Source: Brevibacillus panacihumi
GTDB taxonomy: Bacteria > Bacillota > Bacilli > Brevibacillales > Brevibacillaceae
NCBI RefSeq assembly: GCF_003710985.1
Contig: NZ_RHHT01000027.1
Location: forward strand, 150,298 to 214,297
Direction: 5' to 3'
DNA: 64,000 nucleotides
Below the pieces are notes generated by a model that saw only the letters and a list, made by a program, of their open reading frames with translations, searched no databases and was not told where the DNA came from. A program made the position numbers and the translations under genes. Positions 1 through 8,080 of this stretch are shown here, in pieces. Positions within the stretch are counted from its first letter, which is position 1, and each line of letters opens with the position of its first letter.

Positions 1-478
1 TTCCCGAGATGGGCATCAGCTTGGGGTCGAGATCCAGGACTTCCCTTGCCCTGCCTTTGGCGATCACGAGCTTGATCTTGGGGCGGGATTCATGATCGCG
101 ATAAAACAGGTCGAGTGCGCGATCGATCCCTTCCTTCGCCAATTCTTCGCCGATGATGATGATCTGCAAGTGATCGTAGTAGGGCTGGCGCGCTACCCGG
201 GTGGTCAAGATGCGAATGCATTCAAAAATGGACGGCCCGGTAGCACTCGCATTCCATACCGGAGAGATATTCGGGGTACTGATTCGGCCCGACAACGCCT
301 GTGCTTCTGTCAGCTGTGCTGTAAATTCATAGAAATTGCGCTTCTCATCCTCCGTACGCACCTTGTCGATCGCGACCGCCATTACGATGAGCCGGTCTTG
401 AATCTCGACCCTGTCCCAACAGCCAGCCAGCAGGAACGGCAACAGAAAGAATAACGAGAGAAGCGGGCGGATTTTCAC
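1..478 (-). CDS. Ger(x)C-family spore germination lipoprotein, partial
   Basis: This is the C subunit of a GerA-type nutrient germinant receptor, anchored as a lipoprotein in the inner spore membrane. It starts at a GTG whose bases overlap the TGA of the upstream B-subunit gene, so the two are translationally coupled. The N-terminus has a basic and hydrophobic signal sequence ending in a lipobox (LAGC) followed by WDRVEIQD, which is typical of Ger(x)C proteins. About 159 residues are visible. The gene runs off the left edge of the window, so the C-terminal part is not seen. It is the third gene of the operon that starts near 2972. Family assignment is firm; which receptor (GerA, GerB or GerK type) cannot be said. 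Confidence 0.9.
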   Translation of the reverse strand, partial: MKIRPLLSLFFLLPFLLAGCWDRVEIQDRLIVMAVAIDKVRTEDEKRNFYEFTAQLTEAQALSGRISTPNISPVWNASATGPSIFECIRILTTRVARQPYYDHLQIIIIGEELAKEGIDRALDLFYRDHESRPKIKLVIAKGRAREVLDLDPKLMPISG

Positions 479-1566
479 GTCGACGATACCCTCCTTGCCC
501 TCCATTTGTACGCCACGATCAATGACAGGGGAACCAGGCTGACCAGCCCGGCACCGAGCCAGCTTGTCCATTGGCTCCATCTTTCCACTTCCAGTACGTT
601 GCGAGGAAGAACGGCGATCAAAAACACGATCGGTACATAAAGCAAAGAGACGACACGATGGTCCTGCAAACCTAGCAACTGAGCCGTGATCAGACTGGCG
701 CAGTAATGGAACATGACAATCGAAGTGACAGCAAAAGGCACCCAGACCATCATCATGACCGAATCCAGTCTTTCAATAAACGAGCCGGGAACTTCAATGC
801 TTTTGATGATGGCAAGCGCAGGATATTCGATCAGCTTTACTTCGGCGGCTCCCATCAGGGCAATGCTCAGAATCGTCAGGAGTGCGTAGAGGACAACGGT
901 CATCCCGATGGCAAGGATGGCAGATTGCAGCCCACGAGACGGATTTTCCATAAAGGGATGGAGAAACAGCAAAATCTCAAAACCTAGCAACGAAAAAAAG
1001 ACGCTGGGAAATGATTGCAGGACAGGTTGAATCCCTTCTCCCAGGACGGGGAGAAGCCTGCCGAAGTCGGTCTCGCGCAAGGTTTGCGTCAGCACTAGCA
1101 ACAAGGCGAACAATGCGAGAGGCTGGATAAATTCATTGAAACGAGCGATGGCGTTCACTCCTTGCAGAATCAGATACGTGCTGGTAACCAGCATGCCGAG
1201 CACGATTACCTCTACCGGAGTCAAATCTAACAGAAACAGCTTCGTGACATCGGCGGACATTCTCACAATCGTGCCGACGAACATCAAAAAATAGAGAAGA
1301 AAAGCCAGCAAAACGCATCTGCCTAGAACAGGTCCAAGGAGCAGCGGCGCGTACTGGATAATGCCTTTGCCCGGGAAGCGATTGCCCAGGTAGGCCATGA
1401 TCGACACCGCAATGACAGCATAACCTCCGGCAAGAAGAATCACGAGCCATCCGTCCACCCCTGCACTGCGAACTAATCCGGACGGCAAGGAGAGGACACC
1501 CACTCCTACCATTGCGGCAAACATTTGCAGGGACGCTTGCGTGCCGGTCAATTTATCTTTGATCAT
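475..1566 (-). CDS. GerAB/ArcD/ProY-family spore germination permease (receptor B subunit)
   Basis: This integral membrane protein of 363 residues belongs to the amino acid permease-like B subunits of germinant receptors, which form the ligand-binding part of the complex. About ten hydrophobic segments run through it, and the N-terminus (IKDKLTGTQASLQMFAAMVGVGVLSLP) has the usual first-helix pattern. I chose the ATG at 1566 because GGGTGG lies a suitable distance before it. An in-frame GTG at 1575 overlaps the end of the A-subunit gene and is less likely. It sits between the A subunit and the C subunit and overlaps the latter by 4 bases. Confidence 0.92.
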   Translation of the reverse strand: MIKDKLTGTQASLQMFAAMVGVGVLSLPSGLVRSAGVDGWLVILLAGGYAVIAVSIMAYLGNRFPGKGIIQYAPLLLGPVLGRCVLLAFLLYFLMFVGTIVRMSADVTKLFLLDLTPVEVIVLGMLVTSTYLILQGVNAIARFNEFIQPLALFALLLVLTQTLRETDFGRLLPVLGEGIQPVLQSFPSVFFSLLGFEILLFLHPFMENPSRGLQSAILAIGMTVVLYALLTILSIALMGAAEVKLIEYPALAIIKSIEVPGSFIERLDSVMMMVWVPFAVTSIVMFHYCASLITAQLLGLQDHRVVSLLYVPIVFLIAVLPRNVLEVERWSQWTSWLGAGLVSLVPLSLIVAYKWRARRVSST

Positions 1567-1568
1567 CG

Positions 1569-2972
1569 CTACCACCCTTTCTTGCGCTTTTGGAGATTCA
1601 TCCGTTTTGGGTTCAACGAATGCAGGATTTCCGGTCTCTCCTTCAGGTAAGGAAGCGGGGCACGGACGAGCAAATCCTTCCAGTCTTTTGGACGATAAGG
1701 GACGATAGGAGAAAAGTAGTTGATGCCAAACGACTTGAGCGATACGAGATGGGCCAGGATCAACATTGCGCCCAGAATCAATCCGAACAGCCCTAGGCTT
1801 CCGGCCAAAAGCATCATGGGAAAGCGGAGCATCCGCAGGGCAATCGAGGCGTTGTAGGCGGGGACGAGAAAAGTCGAGATAGCGGTGATGGCGACGACGA
1901 TCACTAGGACGGGACTGACAATCCCTGCTTCCACAGCGGCTTGACCAATCACCAGTCCGCCTACGATCCCCACTGTCTGACTCAGCATCTTGGGCAAGCG
2001 CAACCCAGCCTCACGCAACATCTCCAGGGTGGCCTCCATGGCGATCGCTTCTACCAAGGAGGGGAACGGCACTTCAGCACGTGTGGCGGAAATGCTCAGG
2101 GCGAGCTGCGTCGGAATCATTCCGGGATGGTAGGAAATAAGCGCGATGTAGAGAGCTGGCAAAAAAAGGGCTACCAGAGCGCCGACAGCACGAATGATGC
2201 GAATCGCGCTTCCAATCAGCCAGCGGTCATAGTAGTCGTCAGGAGCCTGAAAGAGCATGGAAAAGGTAACGGGGACGATCAGGACGAAAGGAGAACCATC
2301 CACCATAATGGCGACGCGCCCCTCCAATATGGCGTGCAAAACCTTGTTCGGCAGCTCGGTATTTTGTACCTGCGGGAACGGAGAGTACAAGTTGTCCTCT
2401 ATCCATTGTTCGACGATCCCGCTGTCGAGAACCTGGTCAATGTCGATCGTGTCCAGTCGGCTGCGAACCTCGTTTAGAACCTCTGGCTGGACGATCCCCT
2501 GGACGTACAGCAGGGCTACCTTTGTTTTTGTCTGCCGCCCGATTTCCCGAATGTGAATGTGTAGATCAGCGTTCGGAAGCCGCCTGCGAATCAAGGACAA
2601 GTTGGTGCTGAGAGATTCCACAAAACCGTCGCGTGGGCCGCGCAGATTGCTCTCGTTCTCGGACTCTTGTATGCTTCTTGTTTCCAAGCCTTTGCTGGTT
2701 GCTTTATAGGCGGTCTGCTCGGACGGCGACCAGATGACAATGAATCCTTCTAATATGGCTTGGACAGCTTCATCTACCGTATGGACGGCTGTCAGGGGAT
2801 AGGGATGCTGATCTTGGAACAGCTTGTCTACCAGATGGTTTTGGATATAGGACAGGGCTACCAGACTGTCGAGATAAAAAAAGAGGAGCTGCTTTTCCTC
2901 CGTGCCAAGCTCGTAACGTTGAAAATCAGAGCTGCCGCCTAGCCGATTGGCCAATTCCTCATCCCATTTCAT
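1569..2972 (-). CDS. GerA/GerKA-family spore germination protein (receptor A subunit)
   Basis: This is the A subunit of a germinant receptor, 467 residues. A soluble N-terminal domain is followed by a membrane domain of several helices in the C-terminal half, and a basic tail (PKRMNLQKRKKGW) ends the protein, as in GerAA/GerKA proteins. The frame stays open upstream, but an AGGAGG (on the minus strand) sits just before the ATG at 2972, and the residues upstream of it look non-coding, so that ATG is taken as the start. It is the first gene of a three-gene A-B-C operon. Expression in the forespore is expected from the family and is supported by a SigG-like promoter upstream. Confidence 0.93.
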   Translation of the reverse strand: MKWDEELANRLGGSSDFQRYELGTEEKQLLFFYLDSLVALSYIQNHLVDKLFQDQHPYPLTAVHTVDEAVQAILEGFIVIWSPSEQTAYKATSKGLETRSIQESENESNLRGPRDGFVESLSTNLSLIRRRLPNADLHIHIREIGRQTKTKVALLYVQGIVQPEVLNEVRSRLDTIDIDQVLDSGIVEQWIEDNLYSPFPQVQNTELPNKVLHAILEGRVAIMVDGSPFVLIVPVTFSMLFQAPDDYYDRWLIGSAIRIIRAVGALVALFLPALYIALISYHPGMIPTQLALSISATRAEVPFPSLVEAIAMEATLEMLREAGLRLPKMLSQTVGIVGGLVIGQAAVEAGIVSPVLVIVVAITAISTFLVPAYNASIALRMLRFPMMLLAGSLGLFGLILGAMLILAHLVSLKSFGINYFSPIVPYRPKDWKDLLVRAPLPYLKERPEILHSLNPKRMNLQKRKKGW

Positions 2973-3001
2973 AGCAAAACCTCCTGGAGAAGGAATATTG
3001 C

Positions 3002-3031
3002 TATTTTGTTTCGTGAAATCGAAAATATTCA
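3002..3031 (-). promoter_or_regulatory. Candidate SigG promoter of the germination operon
   Basis: Read on the minus strand, TGAATA is followed after 17 bases by CAAAATA, close to the forespore SigG pattern (GHATR, 17-18 bases, CATNNTA). It lies 30-60 bases upstream of the receptor A-subunit start. GerA-type operons are known SigG targets. One or two -10 positions deviate, so this is an inference. Confidence 0.45.
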
Positions 3032-3089
3032 TTGTAAATTTCTGTAAAATGGAAAAACCAGGAAGAATTTCGCCGAAATGTGGCGATTT

Positions 3090-3116
3090 CGCAACCTTTT
3101 TTGTCGTGATTCGTAT
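3090..3116 (+). promoter_or_regulatory. Candidate SigW promoter of the NfeD-flotillin operon
   Basis: CGCAACCTTTT at 3090 and CGTATGA at 3112 are separated by exactly 16 bases between CGCAAC and CGTA. This fits the SigW consensus (TGAAAC, 16 bases, CGTA) in its AAC core and in its -10. The B. subtilis orthologous operon yuaF-floT is a known SigW target. The transcript would start about 13 bases before the ribosome binding site region of the NfeD gene. Confidence 0.65.
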
Positions 3117-3149
3117 GAAAAATAGAGACAAAATTGGGAAGGGGTGACA

Positions 3150-3689
3150 ATGATGGGCACAATGGAGATGATCTACCTCATTTGTTTGGTTGGCGGACTC
3201 ATTTACGCACTTGTGACGTTGCTTTTAGGTGATGCCATATCCGACATGCTGGGTGAGCTTCATCTGCCGGTTCTGCAGCCGATTCTGCTCGTGAGCGGCT
3301 TGACCGCGTTTGGCGGAGTCGGGTTCTTGCTGACTCGACTGACGGCATGGTCCGGTCTCGCTGTTTTTCTGCTTTCCGCCGTAGTAGGAGCTTTGCTTGC
3401 GGTGGCAGCGTATTTTCTCTGGATCAAACCCATGGACAAGGCGGAAACGTCAACAGGCTATTCCATGAGCCAACTGGCTGGGAAAATCGGGGAAGTAGGG
3501 ACGACGATTCCTTCCGAAGGGTTGGGCGAAGTGCTGGTCAAGATGGTGAGCGGAACGACTTACCACATGGCATCCAGCATGGAGAAAGAGAGCATTCCGG
3601 CTGGCACGCGTGTCGTCGTAGTAGAGGTGCGAGACCATGTCCTGTACGTCACCCCTTTCCCGGGAGATCATGAAAAAGGAGAGGATTAA
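3150..3689 (+). CDS. NfeD-like membrane protein (YuaF type)
   Basis: This 179-residue protein has three or four hydrophobic segments in the first 100 residues and a soluble C-terminal domain of about 70 residues with the beta-rich pattern of NfeD OB-folds (GKIGEVGTTI, GLGEVLVKM, IPAGTRVVVVEVRDHVLYVTP). NfeD proteins accompany SPFH proteins. Here it lies 2 bases before the flotillin gene, as yuaF precedes floT in B. subtilis. The start is the ATG at 3150, placed behind GGGAAGGGG; an ATG one codon later is equally possible. It probably helps shape flotillin-containing membrane regions under envelope stress. Confidence 0.85.
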   Translation: MMGTMEMIYLICLVGGLIYALVTLLLGDAISDMLGELHLPVLQPILLVSGLTAFGGVGFLLTRLTAWSGLAVFLLSAVVGALLAVAAYFLWIKPMDKAETSTGYSMSQLAGKIGEVGTTIPSEGLGEVLVKMVSGTTYHMASSMEKESIPAGTRVVVVEVRDHVLYVTPFPGDHEKGED

Positions 3690-3691
3690 GC

Positions 3692-5227
3692 ATGGATCTA
3701 ATGGATTCACCTGTCCTCATGGTAGCGGCCGTCATCGTGCTGGTTTTTGTGGTACTGGGAATCGCGTTTTGGGCCCGGTACAAAACAGTAGGCGCCGACG
3801 AAGCCATGATTGTTACAGGAAGCTATCTCGGCAGCAAAAACGTGCTGTCTGACGAATCAGGGCGCAAGATGAAGATTGTACGCGGCGGCGGCGCCTTTAT
3901 TCTGCCTATTTTCCAACAGGCGAATTTTCTCAGTCTTCTGTCACATAAGCTTGACGTCTCCACTCCGGAGGTATACACAGAACAGGGCGTTCCTGTCATG
4001 GCAGACGGGGTAGCTATCATCAAGGTCGGCGGTTCGATTGAAGATATTGCGACGGCTGCCGAGCAATTTATGGGCAAGACAGACGAGGCTCTCAAAACAG
4101 AGGCGCAAGAGGTCCTGGAAGGGTATCTGCGCGCCATCCTGGGAAGTATGACTGTCGAGGAAATCTACAAAAACCGCGAGCGCTTTGCGCAGGAAGTACA
4201 GAGTGTGGCGGCCAAGGACCTGAAAAAAATGGGTCTGTCCGTCGTGAGCTTCACGATCAAGGATGTTCGCGACAAAAACGGGTACCTGGCTGCGTTGGGG
4301 ATTCCGCAAATTGCTGCGGTCAAGCGCGATGCGATGATCTCCCAGGCGGATGCCGACAAAGAAGCGCGGATCCGGCAAGCACAGGCAGAGGAAGAAGCGC
4401 GCAAGGCCGAGGTGCTGAAAGAGACGAATATCGCTGAAGCCGAAAAGGAAAAAGAATTGAAGGTCGCGTCTTTCAAACAAGAACAGGATAAGGCCAAAGC
4501 AAGCGCGGACCAAGCCTACAAGCTGCAGGAAGCCGTAGCGAAGCAGCAGGTTACCGAAGAGGAAATGAAGATTGAGCTCGTCCGCAAACAGAAGGAAATC
4601 GAGCTGGAGGAAAAGGAAATTCTGCGCCGCGAGCGGCAGTATGACGCAGAAGTCAAGAAAAAGGCGGACGCGGAACGCTACTCGGTCGAGCAGGCAGCCG
4701 AGGCGGAAAAAGCCAAAAAGCTGCGTGAAGCAGATGCTCTCAGTTATCGTATCGAGGCAGAGGCCAAGGCGCTCGCCGAACAGAAACGCCTGGAGGGCTT
4801 GGCAGTCGCGGAAGCGGAGAGAGCCAAAGGTACGGCAGAGGCAGAGGTAACGAGACTGAAGCTGGAAGCAGAAGCGCAAGGGAAGGAAAAACTGGCAGAA
4901 GCTTTCGAAAAGTTCGGTCACGCTGCTGTCTTGGACATTGTCTCCAAAATGCTTCCGGAATTGGCAGGAAAAATCGCCGAGCCGATCAAAGCGATCGACA
5001 AGGTTACGATCGTCGATGCGGGGGGCGGCCAGGGAGACGGCATCAACCGCTTGAGCGGCAACGTCACCAAGCTGATGGCGCAGTTGCCTGAGATGCTGAA
5101 GGATGTCTCCGGTCTGGATATGAACAAAATGATTACGGACTTCATGCAAAAGAAAGATGCTCCGGCTCCGCAACAGCAGTCCGAGAATACAGCCTCGGCC
5201 GATCAGCCGAAGGAAGCAGAAAAATAA
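3692..5227 (+). CDS. floT: Flotillin, SPFH/band 7 protein
   Basis: Flotillin organises fluid or lipid-raft-like membrane domains. The 511 residues match the usual length (about 509 in B. subtilis). A hydrophobic N-terminal segment at residues 6-26 anchors it. The SPFH domain follows to about residue 190, then a long alanine/glutamate/lysine coiled coil (about 200-400, rich in AEAEKEKE-type repeats), then a C-terminal region rich in glycine and glutamine. The ATG follows AAAAAGGAGAGG. It forms an operon with the NfeD gene and is probably transcribed from the SigW-like promoter at 3090. A strong terminator follows. Confidence 0.96.
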   Translation: MDLMDSPVLMVAAVIVLVFVVLGIAFWARYKTVGADEAMIVTGSYLGSKNVLSDESGRKMKIVRGGGAFILPIFQQANFLSLLSHKLDVSTPEVYTEQGVPVMADGVAIIKVGGSIEDIATAAEQFMGKTDEALKTEAQEVLEGYLRAILGSMTVEEIYKNRERFAQEVQSVAAKDLKKMGLSVVSFTIKDVRDKNGYLAALGIPQIAAVKRDAMISQADADKEARIRQAQAEEEARKAEVLKETNIAEAEKEKELKVASFKQEQDKAKASADQAYKLQEAVAKQQVTEEEMKIELVRKQKEIELEEKEILRRERQYDAEVKKKADAERYSVEQAAEAEKAKKLREADALSYRIEAEAKALAEQKRLEGLAVAEAERAKGTAEAEVTRLKLEAEAQGKEKLAEAFEKFGHAAVLDIVSKMLPELAGKIAEPIKAIDKVTIVDAGGGQGDGINRLSGNVTKLMAQLPEMLKDVSGLDMNKMITDFMQKKDAPAPQQQSENTASADQPKEAEK

Positions 5228-5244
5228 GCGTAGCACGCATACCA

Positions 5245-5279
5245 AATAGGCTGTCCCGATTCTTCAGGGACAGCCTATT
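5245..5279. terminator. Bidirectional terminator between floT and the deacetylase gene
   Basis: A perfect 13-bp stem (AATAGGCTGTCCC pairing with GGGACAGCCTATT) surrounds a 9-base loop. The two flanking genes converge on it. No long T run follows on the plus strand. Confidence 0.8.
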
Positions 5280-5284
5280 CGCGT

Positions 5285-6034
5285 TTAGTCCTTCCCTACC
5301 TTTTTGGTGTTGTCGTAGAGCTTCATCATTTCGCTGACTGTGATGAATTCATAGCCGCGTTTTTGCAGCTCCGGCAGGACCATACGCAAAGCGTCGACTG
5401 TTTGCTTGCGATTCCCGCCATAATCGTGAAACAGGACAATATCGCCGTTACGCGCATTGTTCAACACTTTGTCGACGATTTTTTGCACACCCGGATCGCT
5501 CCAATCCCGCGTATCCTGATGCCATGACCACAAGACGACCAAATAGCCGGTTTCCTTTGCCACATTTACCAGGGACTCACTGTAGTAGCCGCCAGGAGGA
5601 CGGAACAGATGAGACTCGATTCCCGTGCTGTTGAAGATCTCCTGTTGGGTCGCCAATACTTCATCTCTCAGCTTGCCGGGAGAAATACGGCGGAGATCAG
5701 GGTGCGTGTAAGTGTGGTTCGCCAATTCATGCTTATCCTTTGCCAATTGCTGAATGACGCCAGGATGTGCTTTGACCCGGGAGCCGACGACAAAAAAAGT
5801 CGCTTTGGCCTTGTATTGTTTCAGCAGTTCCGCGATCTGGCGGGTATAGACCGGATCAGGTCCATCGTCGAAGGTCAGGGCAATCACCTTTTTGTTCGTG
5901 GGCACCTCCCAGACGATTTCACCTCTCGCCTCATAGTAATCCCGATCCTTTTCTTTTTTTGCCAGGGCGATCTCTGTCTGGCAGGGCAGCAGGAAGAGGC
6001 AGGCCAGCAGAATGAACGAAAGTTGTTTGTTCAT
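5285..6034 (-). CDS. Secreted polysaccharide deacetylase (NodB domain)
   Basis: This 249-residue enzyme of carbohydrate esterase family 4 has an N-terminal signal peptide (about residues 1-25) and a NodB domain. The metal site is visible: TFDDGPD (Asp56-Asp57) and HTYTH (His107, His111). The RPPGG motif lies near residue 145, with a late VLFHD motif that carries the catalytic His. It would remove N-acetyl groups from peptidoglycan or a related polymer. In spore formers such enzymes act on cortex or cell wall (PdaA, PdaB, PgdA types). Which subtype it is cannot be decided from the sequence alone. It is a single gene with a good GGAGAG site. Confidence 0.9.
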   Translation of the reverse strand: MNKQLSFILLACLFLLPCQTEIALAKKEKDRDYYEARGEIVWEVPTNKKVIALTFDDGPDPVYTRQIAELLKQYKAKATFFVVGSRVKAHPGVIQQLAKDKHELANHTYTHPDLRRISPGKLRDEVLATQQEIFNSTGIESHLFRPPGGYYSESLVNVAKETGYLVVLWSWHQDTRDWSDPGVQKIVDKVLNNARNGDIVLFHDYGGNRKQTVDALRMVLPELQKRGYEFITVSEMMKLYDNTKKVGKD

Positions 6035-6146
6035 GCTTTTCTCTCCTTATCCCATTTGTCTGCGTTACAAATCGTAGCTATGCCTTGTTACTATGCACAA
6101 TCGGCAAGCGAATATGTGGGATCGGAGTGAAAGTGTTGTGTCCGCT

Positions 6147-6171
6147 CTAAAAAGACACTTGTGCTTTTTAG
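6147..6171 (+). other. Hairpin in the aspartokinase leader
   Basis: CTAAAAAG and CTTTTTAG form a perfect 8-bp inverted repeat around a 9-base loop. It ends inside an AGGAGG sequence that has no start codon at a useful distance. It lies about 55 bases before the aspartokinase start. No lysine riboswitch or T-box features were recognised. Its function is unknown. Confidence 0.35.
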
Positions 6172-6225
6172 GAGGATACCGTAATCTAATAACATGCTAG
6201 AGACAGATAGGTGGAGGAGTCGGAG

Positions 6226-7626
6226 ATGAAAGTTGCCAAATTTGGAGGAACCTCTTTAGCCAATGCGGAGCAGATAAAGAAGGTATGCAGTATTATTCGA
6301 GCAGATCGGAATCGACGTCTGGTAGTCGTGTCTGCTCCGGGAAAGCGATTCAAAGAAGACGACAAGGTAACGGATTTGCTGATTCGCTATGCGGAAGTGT
6401 TCTTGCAAAAGGGAGAAGCGCCTGCAGAGAAGGAAGCCGTATTCAATCGCTACCGCGAGATCGTCCAAGAGCTTGGTTTGCCCGCGGAGGTCGGTCAGCA
6501 AATCGAGGCTGAGCTTGGGGCCGTGCTCGCCAATGAGGCGGGACTTGCGCCCGAGCGTTTTGTCGATGCGGTAAAAGCGGCTGGAGAGGATAACAGCGCC
6601 AAGGTCGTGGCTCATTATCTGCGAAGCCTGGGAGAAGATGCCCACTATGTCAATCCGCGTGAAGCCGGTATGCTCGTCACCGATGAGGCAGGGAACGCGC
6701 ATGTATTGCCTGCAGCCTACGAGAGGCTGAAAAAGCTTCGCGACAGACAAGGAATTCTGGTCTTCCCAGGATTTTTCGGTTATACGGAAGCAGGAGAATT
6801 GGTTACATTTTCCCGTGGCGGCTCGGACATCACCGGTTCGATCCTCGCTGCTGCGGTTAAGGCGGAGGTATACGAAAACTTCACGGATGTCGATTCCGTA
6901 TACGTGGTCAATCCGAATCTGGTGGAAAATCCGGTGGAGATCAAGGAGATTACCTACCGGGAGATGCGTGAGCTGTCCTACTCGGGATTCAGCGTATTCC
7001 ATGAAGAAGCGCTCTTGCCGGCCTATCAGGCTGAAATTCCGGTTTGCATCAAGAACACAAACAATCCGTCCGCGCCTGGAACCATGATTGTAGCGGAGCG
7101 TCCAGCCTCTGCCAACCGCGTCTCAGGTGTCGCGTGCGATACAGGCTTTTGCAGTATTTATGTGAGCAAATACTTGATGCATAAAGAAATCGGATTCGGA
7201 CGCAAGCTGCTGCAGATCCTCGAGGAGGAAGGCATTTCCTACGAGCATACGCCATCCGGGATCGACAATATTTCCGTCATTCTGCGTGAACGCGATCTCA
7301 CTCCGGCCAAGGAAGCGCGGATCGTGGAGCGCATTAAGTCCGAGCTTCAGGTAGACGATATTGCCGTACAGCATGACCTGGCTTTGGTCATGATCGTCGG
7401 CGAGGGAATGCGCCAATCGGTCGGAACTACGGCAAAGGCGACAGCCGCCCTGGCTGCCGCCCGGATCAACCTGGACATGATCAACCAGGGCTCGTCCGAG
7501 GTAAGCATGATGTTCGGAGTGAAAGCAGAAGATGCAGACCGCGCTGTCATCGCCTTGTACCATGCTTTTTTTGGAAAAGAAGAGGAACGGGAGCAGGCTC
7601 ACTCGCTGTCGTCGCTGACAGTGTAG
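6226..7626 (+). CDS. yclM: Aspartate kinase (monofunctional, YclM type)
   Basis: Aspartate kinase phosphorylates L-aspartate in the first step of lysine, threonine and methionine synthesis. The 466-residue protein starts with the kinase motif MKVAKFGGTS, has the substrate motif FSRGGSDITGS near residue 205, and ends with two ACT regulatory domains (from about 310; INLDMINQGSSEVSMMFGV is the second). The length and sequence fit the single-subunit YclM/ThrD class rather than the alpha/beta LysC of B. subtilis. The ATG at 6226 follows GGAGGAG, so upstream in-frame codons are left out. Its 3' end overlaps the convergent JAMM gene by 28 bases. Confidence 0.95.
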   Translation: MKVAKFGGTSLANAEQIKKVCSIIRADRNRRLVVVSAPGKRFKEDDKVTDLLIRYAEVFLQKGEAPAEKEAVFNRYREIVQELGLPAEVGQQIEAELGAVLANEAGLAPERFVDAVKAAGEDNSAKVVAHYLRSLGEDAHYVNPREAGMLVTDEAGNAHVLPAAYERLKKLRDRQGILVFPGFFGYTEAGELVTFSRGGSDITGSILAAAVKAEVYENFTDVDSVYVVNPNLVENPVEIKEITYREMRELSYSGFSVFHEEALLPAYQAEIPVCIKNTNNPSAPGTMIVAERPASANRVSGVACDTGFCSIYVSKYLMHKEIGFGRKLLQILEEEGISYEHTPSGIDNISVILRERDLTPAKEARIVERIKSELQVDDIAVQHDLALVMIVGEGMRQSVGTTAKATAALAAARINLDMINQGSSEVSMMFGVKAEDADRAVIALYHAFFGKEEEREQAHSLSSLTV

Positions 7627-8054
7627 GAGCGGACAGCAAATCCCCCGTCCACCCATTGATAGACCCGCCACAGAGGAGTGGCGGGTGTTTGCATTCCCAG
7701 AATCCAGTAGCTCAGGGAGGGATAATGCCATCCCGCAGCATCGTGGGAGGATGGGGTGGGCGGCGTATGCGGATGGGAGTGCAGGACACCGAGCCATTGC
7801 ATCCGGGAATGGCGGATCTGCTTGAGTGCCTGAAGAAAAGGCGGGCCATCCCAGGAAAAGCTGTGCCTGTCATGGCCTGAGGCAGGCATGGCAAGATGGC
7901 CGCAGATGGAAGCCCCGCGACCGTAGAGCAGGGCAGAGTATTCGTGAGGCCAGCTTGCCTGCGCTTCGGCCAGGAGCTGTTTCTGCACTTTTCGGGCAAT
8001 GGATAGTCTGGTATCCTTAGACGCAAAGGGTTCACCCAACAGATCGATGTACAT
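7599..8054 (-). CDS. JAMM/MPN metalloprotease (Mov34/PAD-1 family)
   Basis: This 151-residue protein is one JAB/MPN domain. The zinc-binding JAMM motif is complete: Glu38 in HEYSALLYG, then His92-Ser-His94, Ser102 and Asp105, matching HxHx7SxxD. Bacterial relatives cleave sulfur-carrier or ubiquitin-like proteins or small isopeptide bonds; the substrate here is unknown. The usual partners (ThiS/MoaD-like or ThiF/MoeB-like genes) are not next to it. GGAGG precedes the ATG. It is divergent from the DUF72 gene with about 26 bases between them and overlaps the end of the aspartokinase gene on the other strand. Confidence 0.85.
   Translation of the reverse strand: MYIDLLGEPFASKDTRLSIARKVQKQLLAEAQASWPHEYSALLYGRGASICGHLAMPASGHDRHSFSWDGPPFLQALKQIRHSRMQWLGVLHSHPHTPPTPSSHDAAGWHYPSLSYWILGMQTPATPLWRVYQWVDGGFAVRSYTVSDDSE
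7663..7686 (+). terminator. Terminator-like hairpin inside the JAMM coding region
   Basis: ACCCGCCAC and GTGGCGGGT form a perfect 9-bp stem with a 6-base loop, 37 bases after the aspartokinase stop and within the antisense JAMM gene. Only a weak T stretch follows on the plus strand. It may end aspartokinase transcripts. Confidence 0.45.
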
Positions 8055-8080
8055 GGTATCCTCCGGGAGTGATCATTTGT

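Noticed and set aside
2973..3131. N-terminal extension of the germination A subunit
   Set aside because: The extension includes the AGGAGG ribosome binding site itself and reads as a non-family sequence.
3941..5245. Long open frame antisense to floT
   Set aside because: It is a shadow of the floT coding frame, rich in Leu and Phe from reversed Glu/Lys codons, with no ribosome binding site or recognisable domain.
6035..6225. Lysine riboswitch or T-box before the aspartokinase gene
   Set aside because: The region is only about 190 bases, lacks the conserved L-box and T-box sequences and has no terminator helix before the gene.
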